This document shows, piece after piece, positions 1-7,384 of a stretch of DNA of 55,736 nt (the stretch's first letter is position 1; each line of letters begins with the position of its first letter). The stretch comes from a virus. The stretch is from positions 1-55,736 of the IMG/VR virus record IMGVR_UViG_3300045120_000268. One strand, 5' to 3'. Below the pieces are notes generated by a model. That model searched no databases. It saw only the letters and a program-made list of their open reading frames with translations, and had not been told where the DNA came from. A program made the position numbers and the translations under genes.

Positions 1-127
1 CCCCACCGGCGGCGGCCTGACGTTCACCAACAGGGTTGACCAGAACGTCACCTCCCATTGCCGCGCCGACATCTGGACCGCGACCGTCGGCGGCTCCCCG
101 GTGGCGATGACGGTCTCCCTGACCGTC
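1..127. repeat. Terminal direct repeat, left copy (circular assembly overlap)
   Basis: These 127 bases are identical to the last 127 bases of the window (55610-55736). The repeat lies inside one open reading frame that continues in phase across the junction. The length equals a k-mer size commonly used by short-read assemblers, so I read it as the overlap of a circular contig rather than a biological terminal repeat. Confidence 0.95.
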
Positions 128-1618
128 GCCGCCAGCCAGCAGAACCATGCGTTTGTGGTGGAGCGGTGGTCGGGGGCGAAGCTCGCCGGGTCCCCGGCGG
201 TGATCAACGCGACCGGTTCCGGCGCCCCCTCCGCGGTGGAGACGACGGTCGCGAACAACTCAGTCATCTCGTGGGTGAACGGCGACTTCGACCAGGGCAC
301 CGGCGCCCGCACCTATAGGGGCACCCCGACAGAGGAGCAGTACTGGCCAGCGGGTGACTGCACCGGCTACTTCGCCTGGCAGACACAAGCGACCGCCGGG
401 GCGGTGACAGTCGGGCTGACCGCCCCAAGCCAGACGTGGACGATGGCCGCGATCGAAATCCAGGCGTTCAACACCGGCGCCCTCACTGATGGTGGCGCGT
501 CCACGTTCGACGGGACGGCGTTCATCGCCGACGGCGGGAAAAGTGTCCCGGTGAACACGGCCACGGGCGGCAGCGGCGGCCTGGCCAGCGCGTCGGTGGT
601 TCCGGCGGGTGGGACTACATTCAACGGGGGCAACGGGTTCACCGCGTCCACCACCGGCGGCGGCGCGGGCTCCTCAGCCGGTGACGCCCTGGCGGGTGTG
701 AACGCCGCCGGGCAGGCCGGTGCGACCGCCCCCACCGGGGGTATCAGCGGCGGTGCTGGTGGCGCGGCCGGCGGCAACAACGCGGGTGTCGTGCCCGGTG
801 GTGGGTCGTTCTCCATCGGCGGCTCCGTCTCCGGCGCCGCCGGCGCGGCCGGGAAGGTCACGATCACCTACACGCCGCCGCTCGCCGCATTCAAAACCTT
901 GGTGGCTCACTCGCCGAGCTACATGGCGCCGCCGACGCTGAACCCGCTGATCCCCACCGGCTCCGGCCTCGACCCACCCGACGGCCGCGAATACACGATC
1001 GCCTCCCCCGTCCCCGGCCTGCCCGCCAGGTACTACGGGACGTACACGATCATCGTTTTCTTCTCCACCATCAACACCCCCTCCGCGTCGCGGACCGTAA
1101 CGGTCACGTTCAAGCAATACGACTACACCGGCGGCCCATCCACCAGCCGGTCGGTCGCCCGCACCCTCACCCCGTCAACGGAGTCGCCGCCGATCGCCAA
1201 CGGATTCGTCGTCCTCGGGGAGATCACGCTCCCCTGCCGCGACCATGCCCAGGACAACACCGCCGCGTTCTACACCGCCGCCGTCAACTCGACCAACGCG
1301 AGCGACAGGGCGCTCGACATCGTGGCGATCGACGTCCGCGGGCAGACCGCGGCGATCAACATCTCCGGCACCGGGCACGTCAACTATTACCTGGACGAGC
1401 CGTCGACCGACCGGGACTGGGGACGGGTCCTCGCCTCCGACTATGACCGGGCGCAGGCGACGTCGGTGCTCGACGCGAACGACATGATCCTGTCCGGTGG
1501 GCCGCTGGTGATCGACCCGGCTGGTGCGGGCTGGTTGCTTGCCTACTCGCCGGACGCAGGGGCACCGGGACTCACCGCCACGTTCTATCCGAGATGGAGA
1601 GATTCGCGCCTGTCCTGA
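1..1618 (+). CDS. Tail-tip / minor tail protein, C-terminal part
   Basis: Frame begins at base 2 and is the continuation of the gene that starts at 54111. It completes a beta-sandwich domain (ending near WTMAAIEIQAF), then runs into a long Gly/Ala-rich stretch (GGISGGAGGAAGGNN and similar, roughly bases 480-850) and finishes with a beta-rich domain of about 240 residues. Gly-rich, loop-forming tracts in tail-tip adhesins are known from polyglycine-sandwich receptor-binding proteins; that comparison is inference here. Its last 34 bases overlap the convergent gene at 1585-1917. A receptor-binding or tail-tip role is likely, but no specific receptor can be named. Confidence 0.75.
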   Translation, partial: PTGGGLTFTNRVDQNVTSHCRADIWTATVGGSPVAMTVSLTVAASQQNHAFVVERWSGAKLAGSPAVINATGSGAPSAVETTVANNSVISWVNGDFDQGTGARTYRGTPTEEQYWPAGDCTGYFAWQTQATAGAVTVGLTAPSQTWTMAAIEIQAFNTGALTDGGASTFDGTAFIADGGKSVPVNTATGGSGGLASASVVPAGGTTFNGGNGFTASTTGGGAGSSAGDALAGVNAAGQAGATAPTGGISGGAGGAAGGNNAGVVPGGGSFSIGGSVSGAAGAAGKVTITYTPPLAAFKTLVAHSPSYMAPPTLNPLIPTGSGLDPPDGREYTIASPVPGLPARYYGTYTIIVFFSTINTPSASRTVTVTFKQYDYTGGPSTSRSVARTLTPSTESPPIANGFVVLGEITLPCRDHAQDNTAAFYTAAVNSTNASDRALDIVAIDVRGQTAAINISGTGHVNYYLDEPSTDRDWGRVLASDYDRAQATSVLDANDMILSGGPLVIDPAGAGWLLAYSPDAGAPGLTATFYPRWRDSRLS

Positions 1619-1917
1619 TCGTAGTCCGGGTGGTCCCGGTAGACGGCGGCGAGGCTGTAGAGGGCAAACGTCAGCACCGGCGAGTCAGAAGGGCTGGCTT
1701 CCCATTGCGCGAGGATGGCCCGCTTGGCTTCCACCTCGCGCAGCACCCGCACCGGGTTAACTGCCGCCTCGCGCCACGCGTACTCAGCGCCATCACGAAT
1801 GCCCCGGTCGATCTGCCGGTGCGCGTCATCAAGTTTGTCCCGCAGGGCCTGGGCCCGCAGCGCCGCAGCTTCGTCCTCGTCCAGCCGTGCCCGCAGGAAC
1901 GCCACCAGAGGGTGCAT
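1585..1917 (-). CDS. DUF6221 family protein
   Basis: 110 residues. N-terminus MHPLVAFLRARLDEDEAAA and C-terminal YRDHPDYDQ match the actinobacterial/actinophage family DUF6221, whose hallmarks are an N-terminal (V/I)xFLxARLDEDE helix, a VLREVEAKR segment (present) and a terminal (Y)xDHPDY motif. Function unknown. It lies alone on the minus strand inside the late region, converging on the tail-tip gene and overlapping its end by 34 bases. A second, shorter family member is at 23199-23438, so the genome carries two. The family call is from memory of its signature. Confidence 0.8.
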   Translation of the reverse strand: MHPLVAFLRARLDEDEAAALRAQALRDKLDDAHRQIDRGIRDGAEYAWREAAVNPVRVLREVEAKRAILAQWEASPSDSPVLTFALYSLAAVYRDHPDYDQDRRESLHLG

Positions 1918-2036
1918 GAACCCACGCTAACCGACTAGTTGCGGCGCGGGGGCGCCGGCATCGCCGGTCGGGGCATCTGGAGTGCCCGCATTCTTCCCGC
2001 CAGGGCACGCGCCCCACGCCGCCCGCCCAGTGTAGG

Positions 2037-2096
2037 AAACCCCCGCCATAAGTGCTAAAAACCCCCGAATAACTGCTAAAAAGTTGCGAATTAGCA
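2037..2096. promoter_or_regulatory. Two AT-rich direct repeats plus inverted element upstream of 2111
   Basis: Two copies of AAACCCCCG-n-ATAAnTGCTAAAA start at 2037 and 2059 (22-base period). They are followed by TTAGCA at 2091, the reverse complement of the TGCTAA core, and then AGGAGG (2101-2106) and GTG 2111. This is the only AT-rich spot in an otherwise GC-rich 170-base gap. It probably holds a promoter or operator for the 2111-4697 genes; no protein partner is known. Confidence 0.5.
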
Positions 2097-2110
2097 GGTC
2101 AGGAGGGCCA

Positions 2111-2596
2111 GTGTTTTACCTGACCAGGCGGCAGGCGCGGGCCGCGATGTCCGCCGCCGCAGGCGCAGCCGTCTACCTCGCCGCGTCGGAGCTCGGCAAG
2201 GACCGGCTGAAACTGACCGGCCTGTTCGTCCTCGCCTCCGCGTCGATGGCCGGGATGGTCACCGCCAAAGCCAGCCCCAAGGCGGCCAACGTCGAGTCCC
2301 GGCTCAACACGCACGTCGCCGCGACCGCCCCCGCAGTCAACCTGCAAGCCAACGGCGGCACCATCGGCGGCACGCTGAACACCACCGGCAAGGTCAACCC
2401 GTCCGGCCAGGGCCGCGCCGACCTCAACTGGACACCCAACACCCACCAGGGCGGCGCACCCGCGTCCTACTCCCAGTCGTCGTTCGACGCCTGCATCAGC
2501 CGCGTCAGCGACCTGATCGACCAGGTGAGTCTTGTGTCCGACCGCGCCGACTGGCTCCGGCAGCAGCTGTCCAACGGCAACGTCGTCATCAACTGA
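2111..2596 (+). CDS. Conserved phage membrane-associated protein of unknown function
   Basis: GTG 2111 is chosen because AGGAGG sits 4 bases upstream; an in-frame ATG at 2084 has no such site. 161 residues. Two hydrophobic Ala-rich segments occur within the first 60 residues (around AAAGAAVYLAASEL and LTGLFVLASASMAGMV). They are followed by a polar middle and a C-terminal helix with DLIDQVSLVSDRADWLRQQL, possibly coiled-coil. It follows the tail-tip gene and the inserted DUF6221 gene and begins the second tail sub-operon. No function recognised. Confidence 0.7.
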   Translation: MFYLTRRQARAAMSAAAGAAVYLAASELGKDRLKLTGLFVLASASMAGMVTAKASPKAANVESRLNTHVAATAPAVNLQANGGTIGGTLNTTGKVNPSGQGRADLNWTPNTHQGGAPASYSQSSFDACISRVSDLIDQVSLVSDRADWLRQQLSNGNVVIN

Positions 2597-2611
2597 CAGA
2601 GAGGCAGCGCC

Positions 2612-2899
2612 ATGGCGGTCGGTTTCCAGTTCGACCAGGACCGGGCGAACCAGCAACTCGGGGCGCTCGCTGTCCAGTTGCGGGACCTGATGGTGGCGAT
2701 CAGCTCCTACCACCAGAAGGTGACGGGCCTTGGCCACGCCGGGCAGATGGCCCTCGGGTTCAGCGACGCTGACGCGACCGATCTGCAGTTGCGCGCGGAC
2801 TACATCAACACGGTCGCGGCGCTGTATTACGGGACGGCGGCGCAGCCGTCGCCGTTCAACTTCGATGATGCGTTGTCTGGTGTCCGGGCTGGCCGCTGA
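2612..2899 (+). CDS. Small tail-region protein, hypothetical
   Basis: 95 residues, 15 bases after the previous gene, start ATG 2612 preceded by GAGAGG. Mostly helical, with no Cys and no signal peptide. The C-terminal half (ADYINTVAALYYGTA) resembles small helical virion-associated proteins found near tail genes in actinophages. No named domain recognised. Confidence 0.65.
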   Translation: MAVGFQFDQDRANQQLGALAVQLRDLMVAISSYHQKVTGLGHAGQMALGFSDADATDLQLRADYINTVAALYYGTAAQPSPFNFDDALSGVRAGR

Positions 2900-2901
2900 C
2901 C

Positions 2902-4026
2902 GTGTACGCCTATGACGTCACGCAGGTCGCCACCCGCGCACCCGACGGGTCGAACTTCACCCCCCTCGGCACCTTGGGTCACGTCACCCCCGCCGTCTAC
3001 TCCGACACGCTCCCCGGCGGCAACGACTCCCTCACCTGCACCCTCCAAATCCCCCCCTCCTACCGGCATCCCGCGTTCGACCCCGGCCGCATCCTCGAGG
3101 CATACAGGGGCGGCAGCAAAATCTGGGAGGGGATCCTGGGGGAGCCGCAGCCGGGTGACGGCGGATGGTCGCTGACCGCGCAGGGGGCGGGGAACTACGG
3201 CGACCGGTACCTGTCCATCTGGACCGTGTGGAACCAGAACAACCCGATCGACGCCGCGATCGTCCGCGGGCTGCGCTGGAACAAGCCGTCGTTCGCGTCC
3301 ACGGGGCTGTATCTGGCTGAGCAGCAGGACAGCGGGTCACAGACGATCAGCGACTTCTTGACGTTGGTCACAAGGCCTGGGGCGTACACGTGGCATGTGG
3401 GGCGCAGGAACACCTTGAGCGTGTTCCCGATCCCCACCACGCCGACCAGGATCCTGATGGCTGGCAGCCCCGCCGCGAGGAGCCTGGCCGGCTACATCAA
3501 CGCCTTGACCGGCCGCTACCAGTCCGCCGACGACAACGCCACCACCGGCGCCGCCGCGACCTTCGCCCTCACCACCGCCACCAACGCCGCCAGCATCGCC
3601 AAGCACCTGCGGACCGAGGCGTTCTGGGACATCACCCAGGCCGGCACCATCTCCGGCGGCGCCGCTGGCGGGTTCGTCGCCCAGGCCCTCACCCTCTACC
3701 AGGCCGCCTCATGGGCGGGGCCGCTCACCGTCCGGTACGGCTCCTACACCACCATGACCGGCGTCCCCGTCGACCTGGGCTGTGAGGTCGCGGGGGAGGT
3801 CGTCCAGTTGCAGCTGGCCGACGGCCCGTACGGCGGGGAAGTGTCACCGTCGCCTCCGGTGACGTTCCCCGTCGGGCGGGTCGAGTATGACGACGGGGCG
3901 CAGGTGCTGTCGGTGACGCCGTTCCAGTCGGTGCCGAACGACCTGCCGTCGCTGCTGTCGGCGCTCGCCACCACACTGCCCACCCCCGCGCCACCACCCA
4001 CCACACAGCCGATGATCTCCGCATAA
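2902..4026 (+). CDS. Minor tail protein
   Basis: 374 residues from GTG 2902. The N-terminal half has the look of phage tail hub/minor tail proteins: short beta strands with a Leu-Pro-Gly-Gly-Asn-Asp turn, an ILEAYRGG(S)KIWEG motif and Trp-rich blocks (SIWTVWNQNNPIDAAI). The C-terminal half has a VxLGCEVAGEVVQL strand pair and ends in a Pro-rich tail. Similar proteins follow the tail-tip gene in many Streptomyces and Mycobacterium phages. Probable role: baseplate or tail-tip component; no enzymatic motif seen. Confidence 0.75.
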   Translation: MYAYDVTQVATRAPDGSNFTPLGTLGHVTPAVYSDTLPGGNDSLTCTLQIPPSYRHPAFDPGRILEAYRGGSKIWEGILGEPQPGDGGWSLTAQGAGNYGDRYLSIWTVWNQNNPIDAAIVRGLRWNKPSFASTGLYLAEQQDSGSQTISDFLTLVTRPGAYTWHVGRRNTLSVFPIPTTPTRILMAGSPAARSLAGYINALTGRYQSADDNATTGAAATFALTTATNAASIAKHLRTEAFWDITQAGTISGGAAGGFVAQALTLYQAASWAGPLTVRYGSYTTMTGVPVDLGCEVAGEVVQLQLADGPYGGEVSPSPPVTFPVGRVEYDDGAQVLSVTPFQSVPNDLPSLLSALATTLPTPAPPPTTQPMISA

Positions 4027-4043
4027 CCGGAAACCGGGGGACG

Positions 4044-4697
4044 ATGGCCGCCGACGACCCCCGCGACGGGCACCAGCCCGACTGGCGCCCCGTCCCGGAT
4101 CCAACGACCCTGACGACCGAGCAGCTGCGCCGCGAACTGTCCGCGCTCCGCGAGATCCTCACCGCCCGCCTCGACGGCATGGACCGCGCCACCGACCTCC
4201 TGTCAGAGACGGTCAACCGCACCCCCACTGTCATCCAGACCGAGATCGCGCACCTCCGCGAACTGATGAACGAGAAGCTCGGCAGCCTCGGCGGGCAGGC
4301 CGAAGAGAAGTTCCATTCGATCGAGTTGCAGTTCGTGGAACGGGACGTCCGCACCAACCAGGCCGCCACCGCCAGCGCCCAGGCCCTCGCCGCCGCGCTT
4401 CAGGCCGCGAAAGAAGCCGTGTTCGAGCAGGCGCAGGCCGCCGCCAAAGCCGCCGAGAAAACCGAACTGTCGTTCACCAAGCAGATCGACCAGATCCAGT
4501 TGCAGATCAAGACGATCGGCGACGGGTTCGGCGACCGGCTCGCCGAACTGAAAGAACGCATCGACCGGGGTGAAGGCAGCACCACCGGCGCGGCGGGACT
4601 GCGCACCGAACGGCGCCTCGATTATGGGCAGGTCCTCGCTGGCCTCGCCGTCGTTGTCGCCGTCGTTGTCGCCGTCATCTCCATCCTTCACCAGTAG
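4044..4697 (+). CDS. Coiled-coil protein with C-terminal membrane anchor
   Basis: 217 residues. Residues 20-180 are a nearly continuous amphipathic helix with repeated AAKAAEKTE, LQIKTIGDGFGDRLAELKERI and similar segments. One hydrophobic helix follows close to the C-terminus (LAGLAVVVAVVVAVISIL) with a short positively framed end. This architecture (long coiled coil plus tail anchor) recurs next to lysis genes of actinophages, where the function is not established. Candidate roles are spanin-like, holin-associated or tail-fibre-anchored; I cannot choose among them. Confidence 0.75.
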   Translation: MAADDPRDGHQPDWRPVPDPTTLTTEQLRRELSALREILTARLDGMDRATDLLSETVNRTPTVIQTEIAHLRELMNEKLGSLGGQAEEKFHSIELQFVERDVRTNQAATASAQALAAALQAAKEAVFEQAQAAAKAAEKTELSFTKQIDQIQLQIKTIGDGFGDRLAELKERIDRGEGSTTGAAGLRTERRLDYGQVLAGLAVVVAVVVAVISILHQ

Positions 4698-4815
4698 CCG
4701 CCGACGGCCGCGCCACCCGGGCGGGGACAGGCGCTGCACCCGCAGCCACTGACGCTGCCGGATCTTCGGCCGCCACATGCCACGGTCAAACCAGCCCATC
4801 CACCCATCATGCGGG

Positions 4816-4837
4816 TTCTACTTTCTAGAAAGTAGAA
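4816..4837. promoter_or_regulatory. Perfect 22-bp AT-rich palindrome
   Basis: The 22 bases are their own reverse complement (TTCTACTTTCT joined to AGAAAGTAGAA). It lies in the 158-base gap between the convergent genes ending at 4697 and 4856. With no loop and an AT-rich stem it is unlike the GC-rich terminators elsewhere here, so a protein-binding site is as likely as a bidirectional terminator. Confidence 0.6.
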
Positions 4838-4855
4838 ACAGGCGTTCGTCCTGCA

Positions 4856-5194
4856 CTAATCCAGGTCATCGTCCGCCACTGCCGCAGCGTCCGCTCGGGC
4901 GAGTACCTCGGCGAGCGCGTCTGCACTCCATGAGTCGAACTTCCGGCTGTTGATCTTGTCCACGGCCTCATACCTGTCATGGACGTGGGCGGCAAGGTGA
5001 GCATTCTTCAGCACGGCCAGCGCCCAGGCGTGAGCGGACAGGATCGAATGGAACCGGGTGTGGGCTGGCTTGTCCTCGGTGTAGATGAGTGACCCGCAGT
5101 CCAGGCACCGTTCCAGGCCGTAGATAGCAACCATCTTCGGGTCGGGGAATGTGTATCTCGGCCCGGCCGGGTTCTCTGCTGGCGCTTCACTCAT
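4856..5194 (-). CDS. Small protein with C2H2-type zinc-finger-like motif
   Basis: 112 residues. Near residue 30 it has C-L-D-C followed 13-14 residues later by H-T-R-F-H, a Cys2His2 spacing suggesting a zinc-stabilised fold. The rest is helical and acidic, ending DDDLD. It is on the minus strand, head to head with the small membrane gene at 5215, so 5195-5214 must hold both translation start regions. Function unknown; DNA binding is possible but not demonstrated by the motif alone. Confidence 0.7.
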   Translation of the reverse strand: MSEAPAENPAGPRYTFPDPKMVAIYGLERCLDCGSLIYTEDKPAHTRFHSILSAHAWALAVLKNAHLAAHVHDRYEAVDKINSRKFDSWSADALAEVLARADAAAVADDDLD

Positions 5195-5214
5195 AGCCGC
5201 ATCATAGAAGGAGC

Positions 5215-5397
5215 GTGGTTCAAATCTTCGGTATAGCTAGCATCGTCGCGTTCGCCATCGCCTTGCTGATGCACCTGTTCGGCTGGGGCTCCGGCAAGGT
5301 CGACGAGACCCTGTTCACCCTCATCGGGCTGCTGTGCCTGGCGGTCCATGTGGTGACCGGCTGGTGGGGACCAGTCCGCCGCCACCCGGCAGCCTGA
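5215..5397 (+). CDS. Small two-helix membrane protein (lysis-region, holin candidate)
   Basis: 60 residues from GTG 5215 with AAGGAG directly upstream. Two hydrophobic segments (FGIASIVAFAIALLMHLF and FTLIGLLCLAVHVVTGWW) are separated by a short GSGKVDE turn, with a basic C-terminus (RRHP). It is the first gene of a run of small membrane proteins, as is typical of actinophage holin loci. No sequence-specific holin signature exists, so the role is inferred from size and neighbours. Confidence 0.65.
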   Translation: MVQIFGIASIVAFAIALLMHLFGWGSGKVDETLFTLIGLLCLAVHVVTGWWGPVRRHPAA

Positions 5398-5398
5398 C

Positions 5399-5668
5399 AT
5401 GGCCGCACCAGTAGAGGCCAAGGTGACCGCTGGGTCGCTGTCCGCCGCCGCTGCAGGGGTCGCGCTGTGGGCGCTCCAGACCTACGTGTTCAAGAACGGG
5501 ATGCCCGCCGGGGCCGAGTCGCTGGTGTACCTGCTCGTGCCCGCCATCATCGCGTTCGCGGGTTCGTATGTCGCGCCGCACACACACCGGCCGGACCTCC
5601 TGCCCCCGCTCGTGTCCCCGCCGTCCCCGGCGGCCCCGCCGCTGCCGCCAGCCGGGCCAGTCGCATGA
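5399..5668 (+). CDS. Holin-like membrane protein
   Basis: 89 residues, one base after the previous stop. VTAGSLSAAAAGVALWALQTYVF (first helix) and a second hydrophobic segment (LVYLLVPAIIAFAGSYVA) are followed by a Pro-rich cytoplasmic-type tail. The pattern of a helix with VALWAL, then a short loop, a helix and a polar tail closely resembles proteins annotated as holins in Streptomyces phages. Together with its neighbours it probably forms the lysis-pore set. The lysin-like genes lie elsewhere (24853, 26443). Confidence 0.65.
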   Translation: MAAPVEAKVTAGSLSAAAAGVALWALQTYVFKNGMPAGAESLVYLLVPAIIAFAGSYVAPHTHRPDLLPPLVSPPSPAAPPLPPAGPVA

Positions 5669-5823
5669 TCATCCTCGGCATCATCCTGGTCATCGCCGGG
5701 CTCGTCCTCCCGCAGCTGGCGATCCTGATCACCATCGGGATCATCCTCATCGTCATCGGCGTGGTTCTGCTGATCCTCGGCCACGCCGGGCACGCGGTAG
5801 GCGGCAGGCGGCACTGGTTCTGA
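5665..5823 (+). CDS. DUF6131-like small integral membrane protein
   Basis: 52 residues from ATG 5665, overlapping the preceding stop (ATGA). Almost entirely hydrophobic Ile/Leu/Val/Gly sequence in two helices (IILGIILVIAGLVL, ILITIGIILIVIGVVLLILG), ending HAVGGRRHWF. The GR(A/H)xGGRRHYY/WF ending and size match DUF6131, a family of tiny actinobacterial membrane proteins of unknown function also carried by actinophages. Possibly part of the lysis set. Confidence 0.75.
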   Translation: MIILGIILVIAGLVLPQLAILITIGIILIVIGVVLLILGHAGHAVGGRRHWF

Positions 5824-6074
5824 TGACCACACCCCAGGGCAGCGAATGCTCCTGCGTCCTCTGCGGCCACACGTTCACCGGCCTCACCCTCTTCGACGCC
5901 CACCAAGACGTCGACTACGGCCGGGAGCCGGTCATCGTCTGCCGCGACCCCACCGGGCTAGGACTGGCGCAGGACGCCCGGGGTACCTGGGGTACCCCCG
6001 AAGGGATCGCAAGCCGGGATTTCCACGCCACGAGGCTCGCACGGGCCAACGCTGAACGCCGGGCCCAGGCGTGA
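5823..6074 (+). CDS. Small zinc-finger-like protein (phage FDxHR type)
   Basis: 83 residues from ATG 5823 (TGATG junction). N-terminal C-S-C-V-L-C-G-H-T-F-T-G-L-T-L-F-D-A-H has the CxxC and FDxH elements of the small phage zinc-binding family named after its FDxHR motif (here FDAHQ). The following VIVCRDP supplies another Cys. The remaining sequence is charged and helical. Likely a zinc-stabilised adaptor; the target is unknown. Confidence 0.7.
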   Translation: MTTPQGSECSCVLCGHTFTGLTLFDAHQDVDYGREPVIVCRDPTGLGLAQDARGTWGTPEGIASRDFHATRLARANAERRAQA

Positions 6075-6370
6075 GACTGCGCGCGGGCCGGAAGCTGAGC
6101 CGCACGATCTACCTTCAGCTAGGCGATGAACCCAGCGACGACGACGAACTGCTCGGGCTGTTCCTTGACCCGGCGCGGGCGGACCTGGTGGTGAAGACCG
6201 TTAACGGACCGTCGCCGCCCAGCCGGTCACCCGACCCGGCCGACCTCGCACTCGCCAAAATCGCCGTCCCATGGATGGGACTCCACCAGAACACCCCACC
6301 CCACCCCGCAGGCAACGCCAAACTCGCCCAGGCCCTCGCCGCGTGGCTCACCGCCCGCGGCATCTACTGA
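6071..6370 (+). CDS. Conserved actinophage protein, hypothetical
   Basis: 99 residues from GTG 6071 (GTGA overlap). The N-terminus RLRAGRKLSRTIYLQLGDEP followed by an acidic SDDDELLG and a DLVVKTVNG segment is a pattern I recall from many short actinophage proteins without assigned function. It is the last gene of the rightward late region and is followed by a strong terminator at 6415-6459. Confidence 0.7.
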   Translation: MRLRAGRKLSRTIYLQLGDEPSDDDELLGLFLDPARADLVVKTVNGPSPPSRSPDPADLALAKIAVPWMGLHQNTPPHPAGNAKLAQALAAWLTARGIY

Positions 6371-6414
6371 CCCGCTACACTCAGATCGCCGCGAGGGAGC
6401 GCACTCCCCCGTTG

Positions 6415-6459
6415 ACCGCGCCGCCCCCGGCTGCAGCACAGTCCAGGGGGCGGCGCGGT
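6415..6459. terminator. Bidirectional intrinsic terminator
   Basis: 14-base perfect stem (ACCGCGCCGCCCCC at 6415-6428 with its reverse complement at 6446-6459), 17-base loop, followed by TCTCTATTT. It sits between the convergent genes ending at 6370 (+) and 6463 (-), so it can stop both transcripts. Confidence 0.85.
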
Positions 6460-6462
6460 TCT

Positions 6463-6567
6463 CTATTTCCCTCGCCGCCACCGCTGCCACGCCAGCACAA
6501 GAAACGGGGCCACAGCGAACCCCACAAGGAACGCGGCGATGGCGACCAGGACAGCCTGATCGCTCAT
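6463..6567 (-). CDS. Tiny single-pass membrane protein
   Basis: 34 residues. The start at 6567 (ATG) is chosen because GGGGGTGA lies just upstream; a longer frame extends to 6651 without better support. One hydrophobic helix (AVLVAIAAFLVGFAVAPFLVLAW) is followed by a basic end (QRWRRGK). It terminates just after the shared terminator. Function unknown. Confidence 0.6.
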   Translation of the reverse strand: MSDQAVLVAIAAFLVGFAVAPFLVLAWQRWRRGK

Positions 6568-6641
6568 CCCGTCACCCCCTGCCACTAGGCTTGTCCTGCT
6601 GCGATCGCCGCACCCCTCCGCACTGCCAGACGGGTACACCC

Positions 6642-6824
6642 ATGCCACCATCCGACGAGTTCGACACCATCATCCAGGCCGTCAACGCCGGCTACCCAGC
6701 GCCGGGAGCTGGTCCCGTGAAACCGTCGTCTCATCCGGTGCTGTGGTTCGCTGCGGGGACCGGGCTGTGGGTGGTGGACGGGATACTGCTGTACCTGTTC
6801 CTGTGGCTCCTGCTGCACGGGTAG
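6642..6824 (+). CDS. Small membrane protein, hypothetical
   Basis: 60 residues from ATG 6642. Polar N-terminus (PPSDEFDTIIQAVNAGYP), then one strong hydrophobic helix (WVVDGILLYLFLWLLL). Third codon positions are almost all G or C, supporting coding. It overlaps the 3' end of the convergent minus-strand gene 6682-7059 by 143 bases; codon bias in the overlap favours this plus-strand reading. Confidence 0.5.
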   Translation: MPPSDEFDTIIQAVNAGYPAPGAGPVKPSSHPVLWFAAGTGLWVVDGILLYLFLWLLLHG

Positions 6825-7059
6825 CCCGCGCCGCAACGAGCTCGGCGCGTCGGCGCCTCGACACCGACACCTGCGCCGCGCCAGCCATCACCACCAGCCA
6901 CGCCACCACACCCAGCGCCCACGCATAACCCGACGCGACCACCCACCACAGGCCAGCCGCCGCCGCCGCCAGCCCAACGACCCGGGCGATCGTCCGCCGC
7001 GCGTGCCACAACTGATGCGGGCACGAACAATACGGCCTCAGATTCTCAGGCGTACACAT
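6682..7059 (-). CDS. Two-helix membrane protein with Cys-rich N-terminus
   Basis: 125 residues from ATG 7059 (GAGGGAGAA upstream; an adjacent GTG at 7062 is an alternative). N-terminal CTPENLRPYCSCPHQLWHARR suggests a small metal site. Two helices follow (IARVVGLAAAAAGLWWVV, WALGVVAWLVVMAGAA), then a basic SRRRRAE segment. The last 45 codons use A-ending codons unlike the rest and run antisense to the gene at 6642, so the C-terminus may be fortuitous read-through. Confidence 0.6.
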   Translation of the reverse strand: MCTPENLRPYCSCPHQLWHARRTIARVVGLAAAAAGLWWVVASGYAWALGVVAWLVVMAGAAQVSVSRRRRAELVAARATRAAGATGTGTAVSRPPPTARSPQRTTAPDETTVSRDQLPALGSRR

Positions 7060-7089
7060 CACTTCTCCCTCACGGTTGACTAGGCCGGA

Positions 7090-7122
7090 GGGGATGCGGC
7101 AGCTACGTCCTGTCGCATCCCC
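7090..7122. terminator. Hairpin between minus-strand genes
   Basis: GGGGATGCGGCAG at 7090-7102 pairs with CTGTCGCATCCCC at 7110-7122 (one G-U pair). It follows the stop of the minus-strand gene ending at 7136 and precedes the next gene's start. No T tract, so it may be a weak terminator or an RNA 3' end structure. Confidence 0.5.
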
Positions 7123-7135
7123 TCACCCGGCGTCC

Positions 7136-7285
7136 TTACTTGCCCTTGCCGCCGTTCGGCTTGTTGTTCGGGTTGTTCTTGCTGTCGCGGCCGTAGTCCT
7201 TGTCGTTCTTCGCCACCTTCGCGGACCACTTGGCCACGTCGCCGCTCTTGCTGTCGTCCTTGCTGCTGCTGCTGAACAGACCCAT
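7136..7285 (-). CDS. Small hydrophilic Ser/Lys/Asn-rich protein
   Basis: 49 residues from ATG 7285, with GAAGGGAGG upstream on the minus strand. Sequence is highly polar (GLFSSSSKDDSKSGDVAKW, then Asn/Lys/Gly repeats to the end) and probably disordered. No homologous family recognised. Confidence 0.6.
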   Translation of the reverse strand: MGLFSSSSKDDSKSGDVAKWSAKVAKNDKDYGRDSKNNPNNKPNGGKGK

Positions 7286-7384
7286 CGTGGGCCTCCCTTC
7301 ACCCGCGCCGGGACCATCCCGGCCGGGAGTCACTTATCCTTGAGGCGGAGGACGCGGCGCCCCCAGCGGGGCACCCGCCCCTTG

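Noticed and set aside
5205-5240. T-loop-like GGTTCAAATC suggesting a tRNA 3' end
   Set aside because: No matching acceptor, D or anticodon stems around it, and it is the start of the membrane gene at 5215. The integrase is a serine type that does not need a tRNA site.
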